Source: Pseudoalteromonas shioyasakiensis
GTDB lineage: Bacteria > Pseudomonadota > Gammaproteobacteria > Enterobacterales > Alteromonadaceae
Direction: 5' to 3'
Length of the DNA: 64,000 bases
Assembly: GCA_013391845.1 (NCBI GenBank)
Contig: CP058414.1
Coordinates: 1,226,501-1,290,500 of the forward strand
Part shown: positions 1-9,820 of the stretch, piece after piece
Layout of the letters: every line of letters begins with the position of its first letter
Position numbering within the stretch: the stretch's first letter is position 1
The notes under the pieces: generated by a model
Databases searched by the model: none
What the model saw: only the letters and a program-made list of their open reading frames with translations
What the model was told of the DNA's origin: nothing
Made by a program: the position numbers and the translations under genes

Positions 1-692
1 GTGAGGTGGTATTTTGATTTTAGAAAGTGCACCGTACCGTTTTCATCAAGCTTTTTGAGTACCATGGTCAGTTGTGGAATTATTGCTTTATGGCGTTTGT
101 GAACAAAGTGATAGCTCTGCATTGGCATTAACACTTGTTTATGAAAGGCTGTTTGATTAAAGTTTGGGTGCTTAGTTGACAGTAAAAAGTCTAGCAATAT
201 TGTCCCTTCAACACGTTTTTGTGTTAGTAAATTAAGCTGAGCAGTGACATTTCTGACTTTGATAACATCACCATTAAATGGGTGACGTTCGATATAACTC
301 TGTGCAGCTGGGTAGCTTGATTGAATTGCTAAAGACTTGAGCTCTTCGTATTGACATTGCTGGCAATTTTTCAGCAGAACTAAATTAAAATCAAAAAGCG
401 GATAATCGACTTTCAATAAATTAGGATAATTATCCTTAACATCAGCAATGCGACCTAACTGTCCATCGAGCACACCTTGGTTAGCGGCCACTAAAGCATT
501 TTGATGATTGAAATCGATAATATGGACCTCATAACCTATTTCCTTATAAGCCATTTTCATTAAATCAATAACATAGCGAGCTTGTGGTGTATCGGCAGGA
601 CGATTAAAAATCAGTAAGTTTGTGCTGGCGTTACTTAAGAAGCAAAAAAGCAGCAAAAATAAGGCAAATCCGTAATTAAGATACTTCGACAA
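1..692 (-). CDS. Periplasmic solute-binding-like protein (SBP_bac_3 type), 3' end cut by the window
   Basis: An open frame on the minus strand runs from a TTG codon at 692-690 to the left edge, about 230 codons without a stop. The TTG is preceded by AAGGA about 8 bases upstream; the nearby ATG at 699 is in another frame and stops at once. Residues about 5-20 form a hydrophobic signal peptide. The mature part begins LLIFNRPADTPQARYVIDLM and continues in the style of periplasmic amino-acid-binding proteins found as stand-alone genes in marine gammaproteobacteria. No ABC permease is beside it in the window. The ligand cannot be inferred, and a role as a sensor-type binding protein is equally possible. 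The end of the protein lies outside. Confidence 0.7.
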   Translation of the reverse strand, partial: MSKYLNYGFALFLLLFCFLSNASTNLLIFNRPADTPQARYVIDLMKMAYKEIGYEVHIIDFNHQNALVAANQGVLDGQLGRIADVKDNYPNLLKVDYPLFDFNLVLLKNCQQCQYEELKSLAIQSSYPAAQSYIERHPFNGDVIKVRNVTAQLNLLTQKRVEGTILLDFLLSTKHPNFNQTAFHKQVLMPMQSYHFVHKRHKAIIPQLTMVLKKLDENGTVHFLKSKYHL

Positions 693-845
693 CGTGCATT
701 CCTTGCGTACATAAATTGCTCGTTAATCTACTTATATGTGCCTCCAAAATCAAGTTTGTCGTGGTCTTTTTAGCCTAATAAAAGCGATTAAAGCGGTCTA
801 ATTTTGTTATACTTGTTAAATCAAAAAATTTATTGCTGAGAAAGT

Positions 846-1046
846 ATGAGTTTCAATTTATGTAAATTGCCGCGAGAGCAAAAATATCAAATTCAATTGG
901 ATTACGAAGCGTCTTTTTGGGCCTATCAAATAAAGCGCGGAAAAAACACGCGTGAGGGCGTCTATACTGCAATAAACAATCGCCCTATCTCTGAGCAAGC
1001 TTTTCTTAAGCAGCAATTTGAGCATTACCTTTCGCTAATGAGCTAA
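846..1046 (+). CDS. DUF3283 family small protein
   Basis: A 66-residue protein that starts MSFNLCKLPREQKYQIQLDY and has no signal peptide or membrane segment. The opening motif, with a short NLC.LP..EK stretch followed by a charged helix, resembles the DUF3283 family known from Vibrio and Pseudoalteromonas; this is from memory of the family and not a search. GAGAAAG lies just upstream of the ATG and serves as ribosome binding site. Its stop is one base before the ATG of the following acetyltransferase, so the two are almost certainly cotranscribed. Function is unknown. Confidence 0.7.
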   Translation: MSFNLCKLPREQKYQIQLDYEASFWAYQIKRGKNTREGVYTAINNRPISEQAFLKQQFEHYLSLMS

Positions 1047-1047
1047 C

Positions 1048-1473
1048 ATGGCAGACTTCAGATTTTGTTTACTTGAGCCGATTAAAACGCCCTTAGTAAA
1101 TAAATTTTATGACAAAAACAATGCCCGTGGTCGAGCGACCAAAGCTGATCAGGTGTGGGTTGTTTACAAAGAGTTAGAAATAATTGCTGCCTGCCGGGTT
1201 CAAGACCAATCAGGACAATTGTTTTTGTCTACTCTTTATGTTGATGAAATGTGGCGGGGTCAAAAGGTAGCCTCACAATTGCTTACTACTGTAGCTGATG
1301 CACAAAAAGGAACCGTTTTTACCTTCGTGTACCAAAATCTGATTGATCTTTATCTACAAAATGGGTTTAACTATGCATTAACATTACCCAATTCTTTGCA
1401 ATCGTTGTTTGAGGTATATGCGCATCGAAAAGTAGTTGCGATGCACTTTACGCGTGACACAGTGCCAAGTTAG
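1048..1473 (+). CDS. GNAT family N-acetyltransferase
   Basis: A 141-residue single-domain protein. The stretch around residues 60-80, LSTLYVDEMWRGQKVASQLL, is the GNAT core: a beta strand running into the acetyl-CoA pyrophosphate-binding loop, here RGQKVA in place of the usual Q/R-x-x-G-x-G/A. A later segment, NLIDLYLQNGFNYA, matches the usual 'Y...GF' end of the fold. The substrate is not evident. The gene sits one base behind the DUF3283 gene and 15 bases before the large sensor gene, in a probable three-gene transcript. A small-molecule or protein N-acetyltransferase are both possible. Confidence 0.75.
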   Translation: MADFRFCLLEPIKTPLVNKFYDKNNARGRATKADQVWVVYKELEIIAACRVQDQSGQLFLSTLYVDEMWRGQKVASQLLTTVADAQKGTVFTFVYQNLIDLYLQNGFNYALTLPNSLQSLFEVYAHRKVVAMHFTRDTVPS

Positions 1474-1488
1474 CAATTTGGAACGTCA

Positions 1489-4400
1489 ATGACTAAGTTC
1501 TTCTCCAGTATAGCGTTATTTTTTATTTTGACTTGTGGCTTGTTTAGCCATTCTGCCTTTTCCCAGGTAAAACGTTTATCAACAAGTGAAGGCTTATCAC
1601 AAAGTTATGTTAACACCATGCTCATCGATAATAGTGGATACTTATGGTTATCGACTGAAGGGGGCCTCAATCGTTACGATGGTTATCAGGTTGTGCATAT
1701 CAAAGGCCCTAATGGTGAACTTGAAGACTCAATCATTGACCGTATTTACCAAGACCCGCAAGGTTATATCTGGATAGCTTCCCTACAAGCGGGTTTATTC
1801 CGTTATGATCCCACCACCGACACTTATCAGCAGTTTATTGCTAAACCGACCACTGAAGAGCAAATTTTTATTGAGTCAGTGTTTAGTATGGTGGCGGTTG
1901 ATGACAAAACACTATGGCTAGGGCGTGGTTGGGATTTTGCCAAGCTAGACTTAGAAACGAAAAAAATCACCTCTATTTTTGAAATTCCTGAGCGGGTAAA
2001 AAGCAGTGTTATACGTGAACTTTACGCGTATCAAGGTTTTATCTTTATGGGCACTAGCAATGGCGCTTATGTTTATGAACTTGCATCTGGCAAGGTCCGT
2101 AAGTTAGAACATTTGCAAAATGAGCCAAGCCACATCTACCAAAACTATGTGAAGTCATTCTCGGTGATAAACAACAATACTTTGTTAGTTGGGGCTGTGA
2201 GAGGACTATATCAGGTAGATATTAGTAATTTGCAAGCCATGTTTGATACTCCTGACATCGCCTTTAAAAATAAATCACTGATCAGTGATTTGAATATTTG
2301 GAAGATTATTCCAGAGGCTAACTCAGTTACCTTAGGCACTGATAAGGGCTTATTTGAATATAACCTAGAAACTGGCGAGTTAGTTAAGAATATGCGCTTA
2401 AAAGAAAGTGGCTATACTCTAGCTGATACCAGCATTATTGATATAGTGAAAGACCGTTCTGGTGGGATGTGGCTAGCAACCAAAAATGACGGTGCCTTTT
2501 ACCAATCTTATGATAACTACAACTTTATCAATGTTACAGCCAATACATTAAAGGGTGATGGATTATCTCATCATTCAATTTGGAGTATTACAGAGTTTCA
2601 AAATCGCCTTTGGCTTGCTACGCATAATGGTTTAACAGCGGTTGATTTAGAAACTTACGAAAGCGAGGTTTTCTTAAAGGATTATCAAGTCGATCTTATT
2701 ACAACTGAGTTTAGTATCTACCAAGTAATGCCCTATAAAGATAAGCTATGGTTACATACCAATCGAGGCGTTTTAAGTTTTGATCCGAAAACAGGGCAGG
2801 CAACACCAGTAAAAGCGGCAGATCCAGAGAAACAGGTTTTAATTAATGATTGGGTTCATGGCATATTGTTGATGCCATCGGGTGACCTTTACTATGTTCA
2901 TCCTGATTACGGCATGTTTGTTTATAATATTGATAGCCAAAAAGTCACCCGGTTAGGCGGTAAATTTGATGAGTTTGAGCCGTTCTTAGCTTACGGTTTT
3001 TTGCCTGCATTATCATCTAACCCAGAGGCACCTCTATTTTATAATGCAGGTATTCTCTATCAAGTAGATCCTAACACATACGAACTAACCACGATTTATA
3101 CAGTCCCAGAGCAACACGAAAATGTGGCTGTGAATGTGATGTCATACATCATAGATAACAACAATGTACTGTGGTTATCATTATCGAATTTTGGTTTGAT
3201 TGGTTTAGATGCCGATACTTATGAACATATTTACACAATTGATTTAGAAAAGAATAAGTTAGGTACATTGCTTTACGATATGGTACTTGATGAAGCGGGC
3301 ATGATATGGATGAGTAGCCACAAAGGATTATGGCGACTAAATCCAAATAATCTGCACTTTCAACAGTTTACTGGCTCAGAGGGGTTATTCTCAACCGAGT
3401 TTAATAGTGGTGCATTTACTAAGCTTGAATCAGGGCAAATTGTCTATGGTACGTTAAAAGGATTTACTTACTTTTATCCAATGGATAACCACTATCAGCA
3501 AGCTTTAATTGATCACGTTAATATCACTAATCTTGATTTGATGTCTCGTGATTTACCCGCTGAGTTAAAACAGCCAATCGACAGTGTTGTCCTTGAGCAT
3601 GATGATATAGGATTAGAAGTTGCGTTTTCGGCAATGGCATTCAATTATCAAGAGCGTATTATTTATGAATATCAGCTTGGGGATGGCCAAAAAACGTACA
3701 CACGAAATAACAACCGTGTGTTATTCCCAAAACTCAGCGCAGGAAAATACCATCTTAAAGTTTGGGCTAAAGATCCATTAACGGGAGATTTAACGCCGCC
3801 CGCTATTTTGAATATCGAAGTAAAATACCCACTTTGGCGCGCACCACACTTCATTATTTTATATGTGATTCTGGTTGCACTATTTGTAGCTGCTTGGATA
3901 TTTAGACGTAATCGAATGCAACAAATATTGCTAGCAGCTCATAAAGAAAGTAAAGAGAGTGAAGCGCGATTAAAGCTCGCTCTTGAAGGTAGTCATTCAG
4001 GTGTATGGGATTGGTCATCGCAAAGCCCAATTATTTATCAACCACGTCTTAAAAATGAGCTCGGCTATGAGACCGATAGCGTAAACTTAGATGATTATTT
4101 AGCAAAGATTCACCCACATGATAAGCAAACCTTCCGTTTAGAGTGGTTAGAGTTTTTATCGACTCAAAAAGGTTATTTCAATTGTACTTACAGGCTGCGT
4201 CATGCCGATGGTAATTGGCGTTGGTATAAAGACTTTGGCAAAGTGGTTGAATGGCAAGGCAATGCTCCTGAAAAAGTAGCTGGCACTTATACGAATATGA
4301 CTCGTGAGTTAGTATTTGAAGAAAATGCTCGCTTGTTTGGTGCGGCATTCGAACAAACACGAGACTGGGTATTTATCTTAGATAAAAACTTACGTATTCG

Positions 4401-5994
4401 AGCTACCAATAAATCCTTTCAAGATGCATTTGGTTTTCCGGCTGAGCCGCGTTCTAGTCGCTCGTTAACCTTAGGGATGCCAATTCCTACACGAATTCAT
4501 TACTTGCGCATTATGCAAAAGCTTAAATCTGGTGAGCACTTCTCTGCAGAAGATGTAGTTTCAGTTGCGAGCGGTGAAAAGCGCCAAGTATTGATAAAAA
4601 TAAGTGCAGTAGCAGGTAATAACCGCCAACTTGATAGCTATGTGATTATTGTTACTGATATTAGCGCGCAAAAGCTGGCTGAAAGTGAGCTACATTTACT
4701 CGCTAATTATGATGCTTTAACCGGCCTACCTAATAAAACCTTGTTTAATGATCGGGTGGTCCACGCTATTGAACAGGCTGATTATCATCAAACAAAAGTG
4801 GCGTTATTAAACGTTAATATTAAGCGCTTTAAGCATTTTAATGATTCACTTGGGCGCGAAGAATCAGATGAACTAATCAAGCGAGTTGCTAAGCGCTTAA
4901 AGCATGTACTTCGCCCGCAAGATAGTGTGGCACGTTTCGATGGTGATGAGTTTGTGATCCTTGCTGAAGATTTTAAACAGCTGGATGAATTACTATTATT
5001 ATGCGCTAAAGTAATGGATTGTGTTGATACACATATTGAACTGAGCCAACAAGCGGTAAAAGTAAACCTTAGCGTCGGTGTTGCTGTTTACCCAGATGAT
5101 GCAAAAGACACAAAAGCGTTACTAAAAGCAGCTAATGTGGCACTTTATCACGCGAAAAGTCATGTTGAAGGGTGTTATCAGTTCTATAAGCAAGAAATGA
5201 ATTTACAAGTGCAGCGCACTTTGCATTTAGAATCTCAGTTAAGTAAAGCTTACCAAGAGCACGAGTTTTGTAATTTTTATCAGCCAATAGTAAGCGCAGA
5301 AACTTGCCAAGTTGCAGGGCTTGAAGTGCTTCTACGTTGGCCGAGTAATGATGAATATAAACCTGAAGACTTCGCTAATGCCGCAGAAAGTTCAGGGCTT
5401 ATTACCAAAATTATGTTGCAAACTCTATCGAGAGCATTGATTGAATTGCGCCAGTGGCGTACTACGCATCCTGATTTATATATTTCAATTAATCTCTCCG
5501 CCCTTGATTTTGAAAGCGAAAATCTGGTTGAAAAAATACATCAATCAATAAGCGCAATTAATGTACCTGCGAGTGCATTAGTTTTTGAAATCACCGAATC
5601 AGTTATGATGCATGATTCGGATAAAGCGCAGCAAAGTATGGAAAAGCTCAAAGCGCTAGGTTGTCGTATTTATATGGATGACTTTGGTACGGGCTATGCT
5701 TCACTGACCTATTTAAAACGTTTCCCGGTCGATGTACTGAAAATAGACAAGAGCTTTGTTAATGACATCGGAGTCGATAAAGGCGATGAGGCTATCATTA
5801 ACTCAACACTTACCCTTGCAAAAAGTTTAGGTAAAGAGTGTGTAGCTGAAGGAGTTGAAAATCGCACCCAGTTACAATTCTTACGTTCTTTAGGGTGTGA
5901 GTATTTCCAAGGTTATTTGTTCAGCAAACCTGTGGCGGGAGACGAAGTGAAAGCGCTTTTAGATACACAGTGGAGCGATGAGTTTTTAGGGTAA
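1489..5994 (+). CDS. Reg_prop/Y_Y_Y sensor with PAS, GGDEF and EAL domains (c-di-GMP signalling)
   Basis: A 1501-residue membrane sensor. Residues 1-25 are a signal peptide ending SAFSQ. A long periplasmic part follows, with repeated propeller blades of the type 'D..G.LWL.T..GL.RYD', then a Y_Y_Y-like domain. A membrane helix lies near 790-810 (FIILYVILVALFVAAWIF). Next come two PAS-like domains (about 830-1060), a GGDEF domain and a C-terminal EAL domain. The cyclase signature reads RFDGDEF near residue 1150, so only the first G is changed. The phosphodiesterase signature reads EVLLRW near 1277 (EVL for EAL), with the ITES, DDFGTGY and AEGVE motifs intact. The EAL domain is therefore probably active; cyclase activity is less certain. 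The ligand of the propeller part is unknown. Confidence 0.9.
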   Translation: MTKFFSSIALFFILTCGLFSHSAFSQVKRLSTSEGLSQSYVNTMLIDNSGYLWLSTEGGLNRYDGYQVVHIKGPNGELEDSIIDRIYQDPQGYIWIASLQAGLFRYDPTTDTYQQFIAKPTTEEQIFIESVFSMVAVDDKTLWLGRGWDFAKLDLETKKITSIFEIPERVKSSVIRELYAYQGFIFMGTSNGAYVYELASGKVRKLEHLQNEPSHIYQNYVKSFSVINNNTLLVGAVRGLYQVDISNLQAMFDTPDIAFKNKSLISDLNIWKIIPEANSVTLGTDKGLFEYNLETGELVKNMRLKESGYTLADTSIIDIVKDRSGGMWLATKNDGAFYQSYDNYNFINVTANTLKGDGLSHHSIWSITEFQNRLWLATHNGLTAVDLETYESEVFLKDYQVDLITTEFSIYQVMPYKDKLWLHTNRGVLSFDPKTGQATPVKAADPEKQVLINDWVHGILLMPSGDLYYVHPDYGMFVYNIDSQKVTRLGGKFDEFEPFLAYGFLPALSSNPEAPLFYNAGILYQVDPNTYELTTIYTVPEQHENVAVNVMSYIIDNNNVLWLSLSNFGLIGLDADTYEHIYTIDLEKNKLGTLLYDMVLDEAGMIWMSSHKGLWRLNPNNLHFQQFTGSEGLFSTEFNSGAFTKLESGQIVYGTLKGFTYFYPMDNHYQQALIDHVNITNLDLMSRDLPAELKQPIDSVVLEHDDIGLEVAFSAMAFNYQERIIYEYQLGDGQKTYTRNNNRVLFPKLSAGKYHLKVWAKDPLTGDLTPPAILNIEVKYPLWRAPHFIILYVILVALFVAAWIFRRNRMQQILLAAHKESKESEARLKLALEGSHSGVWDWSSQSPIIYQPRLKNELGYETDSVNLDDYLAKIHPHDKQTFRLEWLEFLSTQKGYFNCTYRLRHADGNWRWYKDFGKVVEWQGNAPEKVAGTYTNMTRELVFEENARLFGAAFEQTRDWVFILDKNLRIRATNKSFQDAFGFPAEPRSSRSLTLGMPIPTRIHYLRIMQKLKSGEHFSAEDVVSVASGEKRQVLIKISAVAGNNRQLDSYVIIVTDISAQKLAESELHLLANYDALTGLPNKTLFNDRVVHAIEQADYHQTKVALLNVNIKRFKHFNDSLGREESDELIKRVAKRLKHVLRPQDSVARFDGDEFVILAEDFKQLDELLLLCAKVMDCVDTHIELSQQAVKVNLSVGVAVYPDDAKDTKALLKAANVALYHAKSHVEGCYQFYKQEMNLQVQRTLHLESQLSKAYQEHEFCNFYQPIVSAETCQVAGLEVLLRWPSNDEYKPEDFANAAESSGLITKIMLQTLSRALIELRQWRTTHPDLYISINLSALDFESENLVEKIHQSISAINVPASALVFEITESVMMHDSDKAQQSMEKLKALGCRIYMDDFGTGYASLTYLKRFPVDVLKIDKSFVNDIGVDKGDEAIINSTLTLAKSLGKECVAEGVENRTQLQFLRSLGCEYFQGYLFSKPVAGDEVKALLDTQWSDEFLG

Positions 5995-6015
5995 AGCTAA
6001 ACGCTTTACCCTTTT
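5989..6015 (+). terminator. Rho-independent terminator of the large sensor gene
   Basis: A perfect 9-bp stem (GGGTAAAGC with GCTTTACCC) encloses the loop TAAAC and is followed by TTTT. The stop codon TAA of the sensor gene (5992-5994) lies inside the left arm. The reverse direction lacks a T-run, so it looks one-way. Confidence 0.8.
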
Positions 6016-6017
6016 AG

Positions 6018-6965
6018 TTAATCTTGGCGCTTTCCGCAATGGCGGCAATAAAGGCTACGATTACGGTTTTTCAGTTCGTTATGAATCGCTTTGTTCGCCT
6101 CTTGCTGACTTAACCCTAGTTTATAACGCAAGTTTTCTAAGTGTTCCTCTTCAACGGGTGAAAGATGGCCATCTTCAATAGCTTCGTGTACCGCATCGGT
6201 AAAAACTTGTCTACGTTTTCGTAGCTGCTCAGAAAAACTCGAAGCTAACAAACCAGTTGGAATTGCCACCATGCCCATACTAACGAGTGTAATAGCGCCA
6301 CCAAATAAGCGACCAAGGGGGGTCACAGGCACGACATCGCCATAACCAACGGTTGTTAGTGTGACCATTGCCCACCACATTGCAGCAGGGATAGAGCCAA
6401 ATTTATCGGGCTGAACATCATGTTCAATTAAATAAATACCACATGAAGCGATGATCAGCACCACAGCCATTATAAAAAATGCCGCAAGCAAGGAACTGCT
6501 TTCTTCTTTAAATGAGTTTAAAAGTAGTTGCATGGCGCGTGAATAACGAGTGAGCTTAAAGATCCGCATCAACCTAAGTACTCGTAAGAAACGTAAATCA
6601 ACACTCACAAACACCATTAAAATGGTGGGTAAAATGGCAATGAGATCAATCAGCGCCATAGGCGAAAAGAAATACTTAATACGAATTTTTGAGTTTGTTA
6701 ACGGGCTTTCTTTATGTGCGCTTTTATCAACACAACACCAAAGTCTAAGTACATACTCTAAGGTGAAAATACCGACAGAAATCAGCTCAATCATTAAAAA
6801 TTCGTGATGATATTGTTTTGCTAAAGGGCCGACTGACTCTAAAACAATCGCCACTACATTGATCATGATCAGTGACATTAAGAACACGTCAAGTGTACGA
6901 CCAATACGCCGATACTTGCCGTTGCCTTCAAAAACGCGCGCTGTGTAATTTCTTAACCGCTGCAA
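6018..6965 (-). CDS. Voltage-gated-type potassium channel (ion transporter family)
   Basis: A 315-residue six-helix channel subunit. The fourth segment, LRFLRVLRLMRIFKLTRYSR, carries the regularly spaced arginines of a voltage sensor. The pore helix and filter read TLTTVGYGDVVP, the potassium-selective TVGYGD signature. After the last membrane helix comes a soluble tail with a helical segment (DGHLSPVEEEHLENL) and a terminal CRHC knuckle. The start is a TTG at 6965 preceded by GGATC; the protein then begins MQRLRNYTARVFEG. The gene follows the PatZ-like gene by 16 bases on the same strand, so they may share a transcript. Function: probably potassium conductance controlled by membrane potential. 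Confidence 0.88.
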   Translation of the reverse strand: MQRLRNYTARVFEGNGKYRRIGRTLDVFLMSLIMINVVAIVLESVGPLAKQYHHEFLMIELISVGIFTLEYVLRLWCCVDKSAHKESPLTNSKIRIKYFFSPMALIDLIAILPTILMVFVSVDLRFLRVLRLMRIFKLTRYSRAMQLLLNSFKEESSSLLAAFFIMAVVLIIASCGIYLIEHDVQPDKFGSIPAAMWWAMVTLTTVGYGDVVPVTPLGRLFGGAITLVSMGMVAIPTGLLASSFSEQLRKRRQVFTDAVHEAIEDGHLSPVEEEHLENLRYKLGLSQQEANKAIHNELKNRNRSLYCRHCGKRQD

Positions 6966-6981
6966 AATAATGATCCATTTA

Positions 6982-9651
6982 TTAGTTTAGTTTTAGCACC
7001 ATATTAATGCTGCCTTCTTCAAAATCGCGGGTGATCTTAAACCCTAGTTTTCGTGCCAGCTCAATCATGCCAGTGTTTTCCGGCAGGGTGATCCCGGCAA
7101 TTTGTTTAACGCCTTGGTTTTTACAATGCTCAATCGCGGCATTCATTAGTATTGTACCGAGCCCTAAACCTTGGCAGTCAGAGCGCACCACAATTGCAAA
7201 CTCTGCATCTAGCTTGTCAGGATCCATCAACACCCGAGAAACCCCTAGTGTGCAGGCTGAGCCGTTTTGCTCTTGACTGACAATAAATGCCATTTCTCGG
7301 TCATAATCAATTTGCGTCATTTTTGCCAGCTGATCATGATTAAATTGCGGTAACTCACCAAAAAAGCGCTTATATCTGTCTTCTTTACTCAGTGACTGAT
7401 CAAACTCTAAATGTGCTTGTTCATCTTCAGGTTTTATAGGTCTTAATTGTGCTTGAGTGTTATTTTTAAGAGTAACTTCTTTGACCAGTTCAATAGGGTA
7501 GGGGCGAATACACAAACGTTTACGATTTGCTTTTGCTTTATAACGGCTCAGGCCAATTGTCGCATCAAGTACTAAAAATTGTCCATTGCTGGCTAAAATA
7601 GGATTTAGTTCGACACTGGTGATATCAGGTTGATCGATTACAAGCTGCGAGATACGTGTTAGCAAGGCGCATAAGCGATACTTATCGACTTTTTCTGGTA
7701 GTACGCGATCTTTAAGTACGCCTTTATCGTGCGCTGCAGCAATCAGGTATTTTGCCAAGTTCATATTCAGTGGTGGTAGTGCCACTGCAGCTTGAGCGAA
7801 TTCAAGTCCGGTGCCTGCTTCACCAAGTAAGATCACTGGGCCAAAGTTAGGCTCTGTTTTAATAGCGATACGCAGCTCATTAGCACCTGCTCGTGGCGCC
7901 ATCTTTTGCAATGAAAAGCCTTCAATATGGGCATCAGGGTAGGTGTTTTTGATTCGTAGCAGCATGGCAAAAGCTGTTTGCTCAACTTCTTGCGCATCAT
8001 TTAAGTTAAGGACAACACCACCGACTTCTGATTTAGAGGGAATACTTGGGCTAATTAGTTTTAACGCTACCGGAAAGCCCAGCTCTATGGCTTGTTCTTT
8101 GGCTTCGGTTGGTGTGTAAGCAACTTCAGTTTGAATACAATCAATACCATAATGAGTGAGTATTTGGCTTGCTTCATGGGTTGATAAATAGCTTTGCTCT
8201 TCGGCTAAAAATTCATTCACCACAGCGCGAGCTGCGTCTTTATTTATCTTCGCATCATCAGTATTCGATTCAGGGGTTTGCGTTAAGTGCTTTTGGTTAC
8301 GACGATAGCTCACTAAGTGCATAAATGCACCAACCGCACCTTCAGGTGTACGGTAAGTTGGAATGGCATTATTAGCGCAGACTTTACGTGCGGCATACGC
8401 AGCATCTTCACCCATAAAGTTTGTCATAACATAAGGGCGAGCCATCTTCGGGATTTTTTCTAAGGTTTCGACAATAATCTCAGCATAGTCTTCACTCGGT
8501 GCAAGCGCAGAAGGGGTATGAATGATCAGCAGGTTTTTGACTTCTTTGGCTTGCAGCAAAATTTCTAAGGCTTGTTGATAGCGCCTTGGTGCTGAGTCAC
8601 CAAAAATATCCACCGGATTCGAGGTCATCTCTGATTGCGGGATCACTTTATTAAGCGCCGCTCTGGTCTCGTCGCTAAGCTCAGCTAGTTTTCCTGAGCT
8701 CTGTAATAGCGTATCCACTGCCATGACACCTGGGCCGCCACCATTTGTTAAGATAGTCAGTTGTTCGACTTTTAGTAATTTTGGGTGCATTGCCAGTGTT
8801 TGTGTAGCAGCAAAAAGCTCACGTAAGTCGTTTACCCTTAGCATACCTGCTCGCTGGAATAGCGCATCATAGACTGCATCTGAGCTTTGCTTGCCACCAG
8901 TATGGATCTCTGCAGCAAGAGCGCCCGCACTGGTTTTACCGGTTTTAATGGCAATGACGGGTTTACTAAACGCAGCGGCTCTAGCTGCGGAAATAAAGCT
9001 ACGAATATCTTCAATATTATCGATATACAACAAGATAGCTTTGGTTTTTGCATCTCGGCCTAAAAAGTCGAGTAACTCATCAAAGTCGATATCAAGGCAG
9101 TCACCGACAGACACAAAATATGAAAAGCCAATCTCTTTATTTTTGGCCCAATCAAGGATTGTTGAACAAACGGCAGCTGATTGGGATACAAAGGCGAGTT
9201 TTCCTGGACTGGCAATCGTATGTGAAAAACTGGCATTTAAGCCGATATGAGGAATGAGTAAGCCTAAGCAGTTAGGTCCTAGTAAAGACACATTTGCTTG
9301 AGTTGCAGCCTCTTTTAATGCTTGTTTTTGTTCTACATTTAAACCCGCAGCAATCACCACCGCATGTTTACAGCCAAGCTCACCAAGTTCATTAATGATG
9401 TTGATTAAGGTATTTTTGTTAGTACAAATAACGGCAAGGTCGGGTACTTTTGGCAGTGCAGCAATGCTTGGATAGGCTAATACCCCGTGTACAGCGCTGT
9501 GATTTAAACTAACCGGCATGATCGGGCCTTTAAAGCCCCCTTGTAGCAAATTGCGCATCACCACAAAACCCGCTCGATTAGGGGAATTTGAGGCGCCAAT
9601 GACCGCGACCGATTTAGGATTAAAAAAATGGCTAATACGTTTAACGCTCAT
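6982..9651 (-). CDS. PatZ/Pka-like bifunctional acyl-CoA synthetase-type protein / GNAT lysine acetyltransferase
   Basis: About 889 residues, close to E. coli PatZ (886). The N-terminus (FFNPKSVAVIGASNSPNRAG) is the CoA-binding domain of NDP-forming acyl-CoA synthetases. A succinyl-CoA-synthetase-like middle follows, then an ATP-grasp domain (about 500-720) and a C-terminal GNAT domain with the acetyl-CoA loop CQGLGLGTILMNAA. Known relatives acetylate lysines of proteins such as acetyl-CoA synthetase. I chose the ATG at 9651 (MSVKRISHFF) because AAGGAA lies 7 bases upstream and it matches the family's N-terminus; the open frame itself extends 21 codons further, to 9714. Whether the ligase half is catalytic cannot be judged here. 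Confidence 0.9.
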   Translation of the reverse strand: MSVKRISHFFNPKSVAVIGASNSPNRAGFVVMRNLLQGGFKGPIMPVSLNHSAVHGVLAYPSIAALPKVPDLAVICTNKNTLINIINELGELGCKHAVVIAAGLNVEQKQALKEAATQANVSLLGPNCLGLLIPHIGLNASFSHTIASPGKLAFVSQSAAVCSTILDWAKNKEIGFSYFVSVGDCLDIDFDELLDFLGRDAKTKAILLYIDNIEDIRSFISAARAAAFSKPVIAIKTGKTSAGALAAEIHTGGKQSSDAVYDALFQRAGMLRVNDLRELFAATQTLAMHPKLLKVEQLTILTNGGGPGVMAVDTLLQSSGKLAELSDETRAALNKVIPQSEMTSNPVDIFGDSAPRRYQQALEILLQAKEVKNLLIIHTPSALAPSEDYAEIIVETLEKIPKMARPYVMTNFMGEDAAYAARKVCANNAIPTYRTPEGAVGAFMHLVSYRRNQKHLTQTPESNTDDAKINKDAARAVVNEFLAEEQSYLSTHEASQILTHYGIDCIQTEVAYTPTEAKEQAIELGFPVALKLISPSIPSKSEVGGVVLNLNDAQEVEQTAFAMLLRIKNTYPDAHIEGFSLQKMAPRAGANELRIAIKTEPNFGPVILLGEAGTGLEFAQAAVALPPLNMNLAKYLIAAAHDKGVLKDRVLPEKVDKYRLCALLTRISQLVIDQPDITSVELNPILASNGQFLVLDATIGLSRYKAKANRKRLCIRPYPIELVKEVTLKNNTQAQLRPIKPEDEQAHLEFDQSLSKEDRYKRFFGELPQFNHDQLAKMTQIDYDREMAFIVSQEQNGSACTLGVSRVLMDPDKLDAEFAIVVRSDCQGLGLGTILMNAAIEHCKNQGVKQIAGITLPENTGMIELARKLGFKITRDFEEGSINMVLKLN

Positions 9652-9820
9652 GCTGTTTCCTTCGCTTGCGCTGTTTGTTAAAACTTCAGGGTCTGTTAAG
9701 TTTAATACACCCAAACTAGAACCGACACGCTTCTAAAGTATTAAAAGTGATACTCATAAGATAACCTGTTTATAACTACTTTTCGAGTCAAAAACAGTGA
9801 CCTACATCAAGGAGAAAAGC

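Noticed and set aside
9652..9714. Upstream start for the PatZ-like protein
   Set aside because: The ATG at 9651 has a perfect AAGGAA site and matches the known N-terminus; the upstream codons have no such support.
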